From contig NZ_RRYT01000007.1 in assembly GCF_006363815.1 (NCBI RefSeq), positions 119,306 to 183,305 on the forward strand: a stretch of DNA of 64,000 nucleotides, read 5' to 3'. Numbering within the stretch: the stretch's first letter is position 1; each line of letters starts with the position of its first letter. The position numbers and the translations under genes were made by a program. The stretch comes from Thermomonospora catenispora (GTDB lineage: Bacteria > Actinomycetota > Actinomycetes > Streptosporangiales > Streptosporangiaceae). The notes beneath the pieces are model-generated. The model saw only the letters and a program-made list of their open reading frames with translations. It had not been told where the DNA came from and searched no databases. Of the stretch, positions 40,176 to 48,025 are shown piece by piece.

Positions 40176-41135
40176 TCACGACCGCCCCGCCAACGCCTGC
40201 ACCAGCCGGTCGACGGGACTGCGCAGGTTCCACTCCTCGGCCAGCGACGCCAGCGCCTCGGGGTCGCGCGGAGCGGGCGGCAGCGCGTCGTCCAGCCCGT
40301 CCAGTTCGGGCGCGTCGATGTCGGTGACCACCCTGACCACGGTTCGGGCGGCGGTCAGATAGTCGCGGGCGGCGGCCAGCTTCGACCGGCTGCCCGCCGG
40401 GAACCCCGCGGCGGCGCCGGCGTCCAGCGCGCGCAGGATCCCCTCGACCGACCCGAACCGGGTGACCAGCGCGGCGGCGGTCTTGTCGCCCACCCCCGGC
40501 ACCCCCGGCAGCCCGTCGCTGGGGTCGCCGCGCAGCGTGGCGTAGTCGCCGTAGGCGCGGCCGGGGATGCCGTACTTGGCGGCGACCTCCTTCTCGCCCA
40601 TCACCTGCAGGTTGCGGATGCCGCGCGCGGTGTAGAGCACCTGCACCGGACCGCGCTCGTCGACCAGTTGGAACAGGTCGCGGTCGCCGGTGACGATGTC
40701 GACCGCGCCGCCGGCGGCCGTGCAGCGGGCCGTCAGCGTGCCGATCACGTCGTCGGCCTCATATCCGGGCACCCCGGCGCGCACCAGGCCCACCGCGTCC
40801 AGCACCGCGTCGATGATCGGCAGCTGCGCCGCCAGCGCGCCGGGGGTCTGGTCCCCGCCGTCCTCGGCGACCCGGTGCGCCTTGTACGACGGCAGCGCCG
40901 CCACCCGGAACGCCGGACGCCAGTCGGCGTCCATGCAGCACACCAGCCGGTCGGGGGCACGGTCCCGGATCAGGCGGGCGATCATGTCGATCAGCCCGCG
41001 GACCGCGTTCACCGGGGTCCCGTCCGGGGCGGTCACCGACTCCGGCACGCCGAAGAACGCCCGAAAGTACAGCGACGGGGTGTCGAGCAGCATCAGCGTG
41101 CTCGTGCGCCCCCCGGTGGCCTGCGGCTCGCTCAT
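40176..41135 (-). CDS. 5'-3' exonuclease (FEN-like)
   Basis: A 319-residue stand-alone homologue of the DNA polymerase I N-terminal 5'-3' exonuclease domain. It shows LMLLDTPSLYFRAFFG, a metal-binding Asp in CCMDADWRPAFR, the helical-arch start YKAHR, then YEADDVIGTL and VTGDRDLFQL with clustered acidic residues, and the helix-hairpin-helix GVPGVGDKTAAALV. This is a full set of FEN catalytic motifs. ATG 41135 is preferred over upstream in-frame codons because CACGAT lies 6 nt before it and the N-terminus then matches relatives. It is divergent from the peptidase gene. It likely processes flaps or RNA primers. Confidence 0.92.
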   Translation of the reverse strand: MSEPQATGGRTSTLMLLDTPSLYFRAFFGVPESVTAPDGTPVNAVRGLIDMIARLIRDRAPDRLVCCMDADWRPAFRVAALPSYKAHRVAEDGGDQTPGALAAQLPIIDAVLDAVGLVRAGVPGYEADDVIGTLTARCTAAGGAVDIVTGDRDLFQLVDERGPVQVLYTARGIRNLQVMGEKEVAAKYGIPGRAYGDYATLRGDPSDGLPGVPGVGDKTAAALVTRFGSVEGILRALDAGAAAGFPAGSRSKLAAARDYLTAARTVVRVVTDIDAPELDGLDDALPPAPRDPEALASLAEEWNLRSPVDRLVQALAGRS

Positions 41136-41232
41136 GCCGCCATCGTGCCATGCGCCGGGGACATCCCGGCGCGCCCGCCCGGCCCGGGTGCTGGAATGCT
41201 GTAACCACGCCGAACGACGAAGGACCAGATCG

Positions 41233-42351
41233 ATGAAGCCGGATGTGACGACGGAGTTGTATCCGCCCGCCCGCCTCGCCCGTGTCCGTGAGGCCACCGC
41301 CGAGGCCGGGCTGGGGGCGCTGCTGCTGACCCCCGGTCCCGACCTGCGCTACGTGACGGGCTATGACGCGATCCAGCTGGAGCGGCTGACCTGCCTGGCG
41401 GTCCCGGCCGAGGGGGACCCGTTCCTGGTGGTGCCGCGGCTGGAGCTGGCCGCCGCGCAGGCCTCTCCCGCCGGTTCGCTGGATCTGGAGATGGTGCCCT
41501 GGGAGGAGACCGACGATCCGTACGCGCTGGTGGCGCGGCGGCTGGGCGGGATCGACGCGGTCGGGGTGGCCGACCGGATGTGGGCGGTGATGGCGTTGCG
41601 GTTCCGCGACGCCATGCCGCAGGCCCGGCAGGTGCCGGCGAGCCGGGTGATGAGCCGGCTGCGGATCCGCAAGAGCCCCGCCGAGGTGGCGGCGCTGCGC
41701 GAGGCCGGCGCGGCGATCGACCGGGTGCACCGCCAGGTCCCCGCCCTGCTCAAGGCCGGCCGCACCGAACGGGAGGTGGGACGCGACATCGCCGAGGCGA
41801 TCGTCGCCGAGGGCCACGCCCGGGTGGACTTCGTGATCGTGGGGTCGGGCCCCAACGCCGCCAGCCCGCACCACGAGCTGTCGGATCGGGTGATCCGGCC
41901 GGGCGAGCCGGTGGTGGTCGACATCGGCGGCACCATGCCCAGCGGCTACTGCTCCGACGAGACCCGCAACTACTGCATCGGCGAGCCGCCCGCCGACTAT
42001 CTGGCCTACTACGAGGTGCTGCAGCGCGCCCAAGAGGCGGCGTGCCGGGCGGTGCGCCCCGGGACGACGCCGGAGGAGGTGGACGCCGCCGCCCGCAGGA
42101 TCATCGCCGACGCCGGGTACGGCGAGCACTTCATCCACCGCACCGGGCACGGCATCGGGCTGGAGACCCACGAGGACCCCTACATCGTGGCGGGCAACAC
42201 CGAGCCGCTGGAACCGGGCATGGCGTTCTCGGTGGAGCCGGGCATCTACCCGGGCGCGCACGGCGCCCGGATCGAGGACATCGTGGTGTGCACCGAGGAC
42301 GGCTTCGAACGCATGAACCACGTGGACCGCGGCCTGATCATCGTGGACTGA
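41233..42351 (+). CDS. pepE: Xaa-Pro aminopeptidase (M24 family)
   Basis: Cytoplasmic metallopeptidase cleaving Xaa-Pro bonds; 372 residues. An N-terminal creatinase-like domain (1-135) is followed by the pita-bread catalytic domain with all five metal ligands: D230 (VVVDIGG), D242 (CSDETRN), H306 (GHGIGL), E335 (FSVEPGIYP) and E348 (GARIEDIV). GAAGGA lies about 9 nt before ATG 41233. A classical terminator follows. The position next to the 5'-3' exonuclease matches mycobacterial pepE (Rv2089c, from memory). Confidence 0.93.
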   Translation: MKPDVTTELYPPARLARVREATAEAGLGALLLTPGPDLRYVTGYDAIQLERLTCLAVPAEGDPFLVVPRLELAAAQASPAGSLDLEMVPWEETDDPYALVARRLGGIDAVGVADRMWAVMALRFRDAMPQARQVPASRVMSRLRIRKSPAEVAALREAGAAIDRVHRQVPALLKAGRTEREVGRDIAEAIVAEGHARVDFVIVGSGPNAASPHHELSDRVIRPGEPVVVDIGGTMPSGYCSDETRNYCIGEPPADYLAYYEVLQRAQEAACRAVRPGTTPEEVDAAARRIIADAGYGEHFIHRTGHGIGLETHEDPYIVAGNTEPLEPGMAFSVEPGIYPGAHGARIEDIVVCTEDGFERMNHVDRGLIIVD

Positions 42352-42372
42352 CCCCGGCCGACGCGGCTCATC

Positions 42373-42407
42373 GGACCGGGACGCCCCACGGCGTCCCGGT
42401 CCTTTTT
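42373..42407 (+). terminator. Intrinsic terminator after the aminopeptidase gene
   Basis: GGACCGGGACGCC (42373-42385) pairs perfectly with 42390-42402 around CCAC and is followed by five T. This is the most canonical terminator in the window. Confidence 0.92.
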
Positions 42408-42558
42408 GTGCGCTCAGGTTGGATAACGATCTCTTTACGAACCTTCAGCACGGCGCATGATGGTTGCGCCGTAGGAGGTGACAGGAGTACCCAATTACGT
42501 GTTCCGCCGGGGTTACGTGCGGATGTCAGCAGCGTTGCTCGCCTGAAAAGGAGACACC
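42408..42558 (+). promoter_or_regulatory. Regulatory region of the sugar importer operon
   Basis: A 7-bp inverted repeat (CGGCGCA at 42451-42457, TGCGCCG at 42465-42471) and a direct repeat of TTACGTG (42495-42501 and 42513-42519, 18 bp apart) are candidate operators. A 15-22 codon frame (from GTG 42499 or GTG 42478, ending TGA 42544-42546) abuts the ribosome binding site AAAGGAG and could be a leader peptide; this is speculative. Confidence 0.4.
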
Positions 42559-43788
42559 GTGGCCGAGGTCGTCCTGGCAGGAGTCGGCAAGGTCTACCCC
42601 GACGGAACCCGGGCGGTCACCGATCTGAACCTCCACATCGGCGACGGGGAGTTCCTCGTGCTGGTGGGCCCCTCCGGCTGCGGCAAGACCACCGCGCTGC
42701 GGATGGTCGCCGGGCTGGAGGACATCTCCGAGGGGGAGATCAGGATCGGCGACCGCGTCGTCAACCGGGTGCCGGCCCGGGACCGGGACGTGGCGATGGT
42801 GTTCCAGAGCTACGCCCTGTACCCGCACCTGTCGGTGCGTGAGAACATCGGCTTCGGGCTGTCGCTGCGGAAGGTCCCCAAGGACGAGATCCGCCGCAAG
42901 GTCGAGGACGTCGCCGAGCGACTGGGCCTGGCCGACCATCTGGACCGCAAGCCCCGCAACCTGTCGGGCGGCCAGCGGCAGCGGGTGGCGATGGGCCGGG
43001 CGATCGTCCGCGAGCCGCAGGCGTTCCTGATGGACGAGCCGCTGTCCAACCTGGACGCCAAGCTGCGGGTGCAGATGCGCGCCGAGATCGCCCGCATCCA
43101 GCGGGACCTGGGCGTCACCACCATCTACGTCACCCACGACCAGACCGAGGCGATGACCCTGGGCGACCGGGTCGCGGTGATGAAGAAGGGCGTGCTGCAG
43201 CAGGTCGCCCCGCCGCAGGAGCTCTACGACCGGCCCGCCAACCTGTTCGTCGCCGGCTTCATCGGCTCCCCGGCGATGAACATGCTGATCGGGCGGCTGA
43301 CCGGCGAGGGGGACGCGCTGCGGGTGGAGTTCCGCGGCGGCCAGTCCCTGCGCGTGGAGCCGGAGACGCTCACCGCCCGCCCGGCGCTGCGCTCGTACCT
43401 GGACCGCCCGGTGGTGGTGGGGATCCGGCCGGAGGACATGGAGGACGCCGAGCTGGCCCCCGGCCCCGAGGACGCCCGGCTGACCTGCACCGCCGACCTG
43501 GTCGAGGCGATGGGCTCCGACGTGCTGGTGCACTTCTCGGTGGACGCCGACCTGGTCGTCACCGACGACACCCGAGAACTGGCCCGGGACGTCGGCGCCG
43601 ACGATCCGCAGCCGGCGGCGCAGGGCGGGGCCCCGATGGTCGCCCGGTTCAGCCCGCGCACCCGCGTCAAGGTCGGCGACCCGGTGATCGCGCAGGTCGA
43701 CACCGCGCGCATGCACTTCTTCGATCCCGAGACAGGCGCGTCGATCTGGGACTCGGCGCAGCCTTCCCCGAGGAAGGAATCCGAATGA
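42559..43788 (+). CDS. Sugar ABC transporter ATP-binding protein (MsmK/UgpC type)
   Basis: ATPase of a carbohydrate importer; 409 residues. Walker A GPSGCGKT is at 37-44, the signature LSGGQRQ at 135-141, and Walker B FLMDEPLSNLD has D159 and E160. The EIARIQRDLGVTTIYVTHDQ segment is typical of the MalK branch. The C-terminal TOBE/regulatory domain (about 240-390) has GIRPEDME. In many actinomycetes one such ATPase (MsiK) serves several sugar systems; here it is operon-linked to its own permeases. AAAGGAG precedes GTG 42559. Its stop overlaps the next start (ATGA). Confidence 0.94.
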   Translation: MAEVVLAGVGKVYPDGTRAVTDLNLHIGDGEFLVLVGPSGCGKTTALRMVAGLEDISEGEIRIGDRVVNRVPARDRDVAMVFQSYALYPHLSVRENIGFGLSLRKVPKDEIRRKVEDVAERLGLADHLDRKPRNLSGGQRQRVAMGRAIVREPQAFLMDEPLSNLDAKLRVQMRAEIARIQRDLGVTTIYVTHDQTEAMTLGDRVAVMKKGVLQQVAPPQELYDRPANLFVAGFIGSPAMNMLIGRLTGEGDALRVEFRGGQSLRVEPETLTARPALRSYLDRPVVVGIRPEDMEDAELAPGPEDARLTCTADLVEAMGSDVLVHFSVDADLVVTDDTRELARDVGADDPQPAAQGGAPMVARFSPRTRVKVGDPVIAQVDTARMHFFDPETGASIWDSAQPSPRKESE

Positions 43789-45107
43789 GGGACGCAATGT
43801 GGAGCCGCCGGCGGATGCTGGGCGTCACGCTGGCGGCCGGGCTCGCGGTATCCGCCGCGGCCGCCTGTGGCGGCGGTGACAGCGGCGGCAACGACGGGCC
43901 GTTGAAGGGGCAGACCGTCACGGTCGCCGCGATCTGGACCGGTGACAACGAGGGCGCCAAGTTCCAGAAGGTCCTGGACGAGTTCAGCAAGCGCACCGGG
44001 GCCAAGGTCACCTACACCCCCACCGGCGACAACGTCGCCGCCTACCTGGGCTCCAAGGTGGACGGGAACGCCCCGCCGGACGTGGCGTTCCTGCCGCAGC
44101 AGGGCGTGCTGGTGGAGTTCGCTCAAAAGGGCTGGATCAAGCCGTTGCCCGACGACACCCAGAACCTGGTCAAGCAGAACTTCGCCCAGGTCTGGCAGAA
44201 CCTCGGCTCGCACAACGGCACCATGTACGGGGTCTACTTCAAGGCCTCCAGCAAGTCCACGATCTGGTACCGCAAGCAGGCCTTCACCGACGCCGGCATC
44301 ACCCAGCCGCCCACCACGTGGGCGGACTTCGTGAAGACCGCGCAGACCCTGGCGGACTCCGGCGCCACGCCGATCTCGGTCGGCGGGGCCGACGGCTGGG
44401 TGCTGACCGACTGGTTCGAGAACGTCTACCTGTCGGTGGCCGGGCCCGAGAAGTACGACCAGCTGTCCAAGCACGAGATCCCCTACACCGACGACACGGT
44501 CAAGGAGACGCTGCGCAAGCTGGCCGAGATCTGGAGCAAGGACGACTTCCTGGCCGGCGGACGCGACGGTGCGCTGCAGACCGAGTTCCCCGCCTCGGTG
44601 CCGGCGGTGTTCGGCGACTCGCCGAAGGCCGCGATGCTGCCGGGCGCCGACTTCGTCGCCTCGGAGATCAGCACCAACACCAAGTCCAAGGTCGGGACCG
44701 ACGCCGACTTCTTCCCCTTCCCGGCGGTCGGTGACAAGGCCCCGGTGGTGGGCGCCGGCGACGTCGCGGTGATGATGAAGGACACCCAGGCCGCCCGCGA
44801 GCTGATGAAGTTCCTCGCCTCGGCCGAGGCCGCCGAGATCTGGGCCAAGCAGGGCGGCTTCATCTCCCCGAACAAGGCGGTGGACCTGTCGACCTACCCC
44901 GACGAGGTGCAGCGCCGCATCGCCAAGGCGGTGATCGACGCCGGCGACGACTTCCGGTTCGACATGTCCGACCTGGCGCCGGCGGCGTTCGGCGGCACCA
45001 AGGGTCAGGGCGAGTGGAAGATCCTGCAGGACTTCCTGCGCAACCCGTCCGACGTGGACGGCACCGCCAAGAAGCTGGAGGACGCCGCCAAGGCGGCGTT
45101 CAAGTGA
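43785..45107 (+). CDS. Sugar-binding lipoprotein (SBP family 1)
   Basis: Extracytoplasmic receptor of the sugar importer; 440 residues. The signal MWSRRRMLGVTLAAGLAVS ends in lipobox SAAAAC with C28, then a Gly/Asp/Asn linker. The mature part shows the alternating Rossmann-like folds of the MalE class, with PPDVAFLPQQG, GTMYGVYF and a late TQAARELMKFLASAEAAEIWAKQGG. GGAAGGA precedes ATG 43785, which overlaps the ATPase stop. A 15-bp hairpin follows in the gap to the first permease gene. The substrate cannot be read from sequence; alpha-glucosides are a common substrate of relatives. Confidence 0.92.
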   Translation: MRDAMWSRRRMLGVTLAAGLAVSAAAACGGGDSGGNDGPLKGQTVTVAAIWTGDNEGAKFQKVLDEFSKRTGAKVTYTPTGDNVAAYLGSKVDGNAPPDVAFLPQQGVLVEFAQKGWIKPLPDDTQNLVKQNFAQVWQNLGSHNGTMYGVYFKASSKSTIWYRKQAFTDAGITQPPTTWADFVKTAQTLADSGATPISVGGADGWVLTDWFENVYLSVAGPEKYDQLSKHEIPYTDDTVKETLRKLAEIWSKDDFLAGGRDGALQTEFPASVPAVFGDSPKAAMLPGADFVASEISTNTKSKVGTDADFFPFPAVGDKAPVVGAGDVAVMMKDTQAARELMKFLASAEAAEIWAKQGGFISPNKAVDLSTYPDEVQRRIAKAVIDAGDDFRFDMSDLAPAAFGGTKGQGEWKILQDFLRNPSDVDGTAKKLEDAAKAAFK

Positions 45108-45120
45108 TCCGCTGACGACC

Positions 45121-45160
45121 CGGGTGGGACGGGCCGCGGTGCCCCGGCCCGTCCCACCCG
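45121..45160 (+). promoter_or_regulatory. 15-bp hairpin between binding-protein and permease genes
   Basis: CGGGTGGGACGGGCC (45121-45135) pairs perfectly with 45146-45160 around a 10-nt loop. It has the same place and form as the hairpin in the peptide importer operon. Confidence 0.65.
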
Positions 45161-45222
45161 TCGGCCCGGTGCCCGCCTGACCTTCGTTCCACCCGCCGAG
45201 CAGCCCTCCGGGAGAGTGCGCG

Positions 45223-46662
45223 ATGACAGACACCTCCGACCCGCCCGCGCCGCGCGAGCAGCGGCCGGACGACGCGTCCGCCGCCGACTCGTCCCCGCCC
45301 GCTTCGGCGTCCCCCGGCGACCGTGCCGCGGCGGTCGCCGCGCCCTCGTCCGCCACGAGCGGTGTCGCGGCCGGAAAGGGGCGGCTGGGACCCCCGCCCT
45401 GGCTGGCCGGAGGCTTCCTGGCCCCGGCGCTGATCCTGCTGGGCCTGCTGGTGGTGTACCCGATCCTGTACACGATCTGGCGGAGCCTGTACGACGCCGA
45501 CGGGGAGACCTTCGTCGCGCTGGACAACTACGTGGCGATCTTCACCGACTCGGCCACCTTCCAGGCGTTGAAGAACAACGCCATCTGGGTGGCGGTGGCG
45601 CCCGCGTTGATCACCGCATGCGGATTGATCTTCGCGGTGCTCACCGAGCGGGTCCGGTGGGCCGCCGCGTTCAAGATCATCGTGTTCATGCCGATGGCGA
45701 TCTCGATGGTCGCCGCCGGTGTGATCTTCACCCTCGTGTACGACCACGCGCCCGAGCGCGGCGTGCTGAACGCGATCGCGGTCGGCGTGCACGACACGTT
45801 CAAGTCCCCCTCGCCGTATCCGGGGGTGCGGCCTCGTGAGCAGGGCAGCCCGCTGCGGCCCGACGGCAGCGGCGGGTTCTCCACCACCGCGCAGGTGCGC
45901 CCGGGCCAGTCGGTGGCGCTGCCGCTGGTGGCGCTCTCCCCGGCCAAGCAGCGGGACCTGAAGGCGGCGAAGGCCGCCCCCGCCCAGCCCGGCGCCGTCA
46001 CCGGCACCGTGTGGGCCGACTTCGCGCCCGGCGGCGGCAAGCCCAACCAGATCGACGCCAACGAGAAGGGCCTGTCCAAGGTCAAGGTCGAGGCGTTGCA
46101 GGGCGGGAAGGTCGTGGCGACCGCCACCACCCGCGACGACGGCACCTTCCGGATCGCCGTGCCCGACGGCGCGTACACGCTGCGGCTGGCCGAGTCCAAC
46201 TTCACCCCGCCCTACAACGGGGTGACCTGGCTGGGGCCGAACCTGGTGACCCCGGCGATCATCGGCGCGTACGTGTGGATGTGGGCCGGGTTCGCGATGG
46301 TGCTCATCGGGGCGGGGCTGTCGGCGATCCCGCGGGACGCCCTGGAGGCCGCCCGCGTCGACGGGGCCACCGAGTGGCAGGTGTTCCGGCGGGTGACGAT
46401 CCCGCTGCTGGCGCCGGTGCTGGTCGTGGTGTTCGTGACGTTGGTGATCAACGTCCTGAAGATCTTCGACCTGGTGTACATCATGGCGCCGGGCTCGTCG
46501 ATCCAGGACGCCCAAGTGCTGGCGCTGCGGATGTACCTGGTGTCGTTCGTCGGGGAGAGTCCCGACCAAGGGCTGGGCAGCGCGATCGCGGTGGTGCTGT
46601 TCCTGCTGGTGCTGCCTGCGATGATCTTCAACATCCGCCGATTCCGGTCCGAACAGGGGTGA
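45223..46662 (+). CDS. Sugar ABC permease (MalF type) with extracytoplasmic beta-domain insertion
   Basis: Membrane subunit of the sugar importer; 479 residues against about 300 for the usual family member. A disordered Ala/Ser/Pro-rich N-terminus (1-55) precedes the first helix (about 62-85). Two further helices (about 120-142 and 148-172) are followed by an insertion of about 140 residues (190-330). Inside it, GTVWADFAPGGGKPNQID, a KGLSKVKVEALQGGKVVAT strand pattern and DDGTFRIAVPDGAYTLRL look like a SdrD-B/carboxypeptidase-regulatory Ig-like fold. The remaining helices and the EAA loop EAARVDGATEWQVFRRVTIP (about 385) follow. The insertion lies where E. coli MalF has its P2 loop, which contacts the binding protein. 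Confidence 0.88.
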   Translation: MTDTSDPPAPREQRPDDASAADSSPPASASPGDRAAAVAAPSSATSGVAAGKGRLGPPPWLAGGFLAPALILLGLLVVYPILYTIWRSLYDADGETFVALDNYVAIFTDSATFQALKNNAIWVAVAPALITACGLIFAVLTERVRWAAAFKIIVFMPMAISMVAAGVIFTLVYDHAPERGVLNAIAVGVHDTFKSPSPYPGVRPREQGSPLRPDGSGGFSTTAQVRPGQSVALPLVALSPAKQRDLKAAKAAPAQPGAVTGTVWADFAPGGGKPNQIDANEKGLSKVKVEALQGGKVVATATTRDDGTFRIAVPDGAYTLRLAESNFTPPYNGVTWLGPNLVTPAIIGAYVWMWAGFAMVLIGAGLSAIPRDALEAARVDGATEWQVFRRVTIPLLAPVLVVVFVTLVINVLKIFDLVYIMAPGSSIQDAQVLALRMYLVSFVGESPDQGLGSAIAVVLFLLVLPAMIFNIRRFRSEQG

Positions 46663-46669
46663 GCCGCCG

Positions 46670-47575
46670 ATGACCGTCACCACCAAGGCCGAGTCGGGCA
46701 GCGGACTGGCGGCGGGTGCGCCGCGCCGGTCCGTGGCCTCCCGGATCGTCGGCAGGCTGGGCAACGGGTTCGTGCAGGCGCTGCTGGCGCTGATCGCGCT
46801 GATCTGGCTGGTGCCCACGATCGGGCTGTTCGTGGCGTCGCTGCGCAGCGCGTCCGACAGCGCCAACAGCGGCTGGTGGACCGTGCTGACCGCGCCCGCC
46901 CAGCTCACCCTGGCCAACTACGGCAACCTGCTGGGGAACGACGCGATCGCGCGGAGCTTCGTCAACACCTTCCTGATCACCGTGCCGAGCACCCTGCTGG
47001 TGGTGGTCATAGCGGCGCTGGCGGCCTACGCGTTCGCCTGGATCGACTTCCCCGGCCGGGACTGGCTGTTCCTGGGCGTGGTGGCGCTGCTGGTGGTGCC
47101 CATCCAGGTCGGCCTGATCCCGCTGATCCAGCTGTTCGGCGACATCGGCCTGTTCGGCACCATCCCCGGCATCGTGCTGTTCCACACCGCCTACGGGCTG
47201 CCGTTCGCGATCTTCCTGCTGCGCAACTACTTCGCCGGGATCCCGCGGGACCTGCTGGAAGCGGCGCGGATGGACGGCGGCACCGAGTGGACCATCTTCC
47301 GCCGGGTGATCTTCCCGCTGGGCGGTCCGGCGATCGCCTCACTGGCGATCTTCCAGTTCCTGTGGGTGTGGAACGACCTGCTGATCGCGCTGATCTTCGG
47401 TGACGAGGACTCTTACCCGCTGACGGTGGCGATCCAGCAGCAGACCCGTCAGTTCGGTGCCAACATCGACATCATCTCCTCGGGAGCCTTCTTGTCGATG
47501 CTGGTTCCGCTGATCGTGTTCTTCGCCTTCCAGCGCTACTTCGTCCAGGGCGTGCTGGCCGGCTCGGTCAAGTAG
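46670..47575 (+). CDS. Sugar ABC permease (MalG type)
   Basis: Second membrane subunit; 301 residues with six helices. A short N-terminal tail, a first helix at about 40-60, and the EAA loop EAARMDGGTEWTIFRRVIFP (about 201-220) are typical. The C-terminus ends FFAFQRYFVQGVLAGSVK, a standard MalG-type ending. It begins 7 bp after the MalF-type gene and is the last gene of the operon. A terminator-like hairpin follows. Confidence 0.94.
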   Translation: MTVTTKAESGSGLAAGAPRRSVASRIVGRLGNGFVQALLALIALIWLVPTIGLFVASLRSASDSANSGWWTVLTAPAQLTLANYGNLLGNDAIARSFVNTFLITVPSTLLVVVIAALAAYAFAWIDFPGRDWLFLGVVALLVVPIQVGLIPLIQLFGDIGLFGTIPGIVLFHTAYGLPFAIFLLRNYFAGIPRDLLEAARMDGGTEWTIFRRVIFPLGGPAIASLAIFQFLWVWNDLLIALIFGDEDSYPLTVAIQQQTRQFGANIDIISSGAFLSMLVPLIVFFAFQRYFVQGVLAGSVK

Positions 47576-47593
47576 CCGACCGAATGAAGAGGA

Positions 47594-47638
47594 CGGCGCC
47601 GCCGCCCGAACCCGCGACGGGCTCGGGCGGCGACGCCG
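47594..47638 (+). terminator. Terminator after the sugar importer operon
   Basis: The 16-nt arms 47594-47609 and 47623-47638 pair with one mismatch around a 13-nt loop and are followed by TTTCC. Confidence 0.65.
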
Positions 47639-47711
47639 TTTCCAGGCCGCCCCGGAGCGAGCGGCCCTCCCGGCCACCACAGATCAAGATCATTTATCGG
47701 TGGTGCGGGGC

Positions 47712-47733
47712 TTTGGGAGACGTTTGGGAGACG
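47712..47733. repeat. Tandem 11-bp repeat
   Basis: TTTGGGAGACG occurs twice in direct, contiguous order. It lies near the core/accessory boundary. Confidence 0.7.
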
Positions 47734-48025
47734 AACTCGCCGGTAACTTCCAGCCTGGGGGGAGTGGCTTCCGCGCCACCGCCGTCGAGGTGGGCGACAC
47801 TGCCCCAGACCGGTGCCATCGCCGGGTTCTGGAGCATGCGGCGGTGCTTTCGACCACGGACGGCCGCGGAGGTCCGCACCCGCCGTCGACTCTCGGTCCG
47901 TGTTCGTCCCTGCGGTGCAGCAGAGACAGGGGAGCTTGTGCCGTAGTTGTGGGAAATTCCCGCACTATTGCCGGTGGACGTGATTGGGTTGCTCCGGGCA
48001 TGCGGAAAGACCGAGGAAGGTGGCG

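Larger units (their letters stand above)
47576..48025 (+). other. 450-bp non-coding junction between core genes and defence island
   Basis: No gene can be supported. It holds the terminator 47594-47638, a tandem pair of the 11-mer TTTGGGAGACG (47712-47722 and 47723-47733), the odd-centred dyad GGGAAATTCCC (about 47951), and a ribosome binding site GAGGAAGG (48013-48020). It marks the switch from a conserved transporter operon to accessory genes, so it could contain an old attachment site. Confidence 0.5.
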
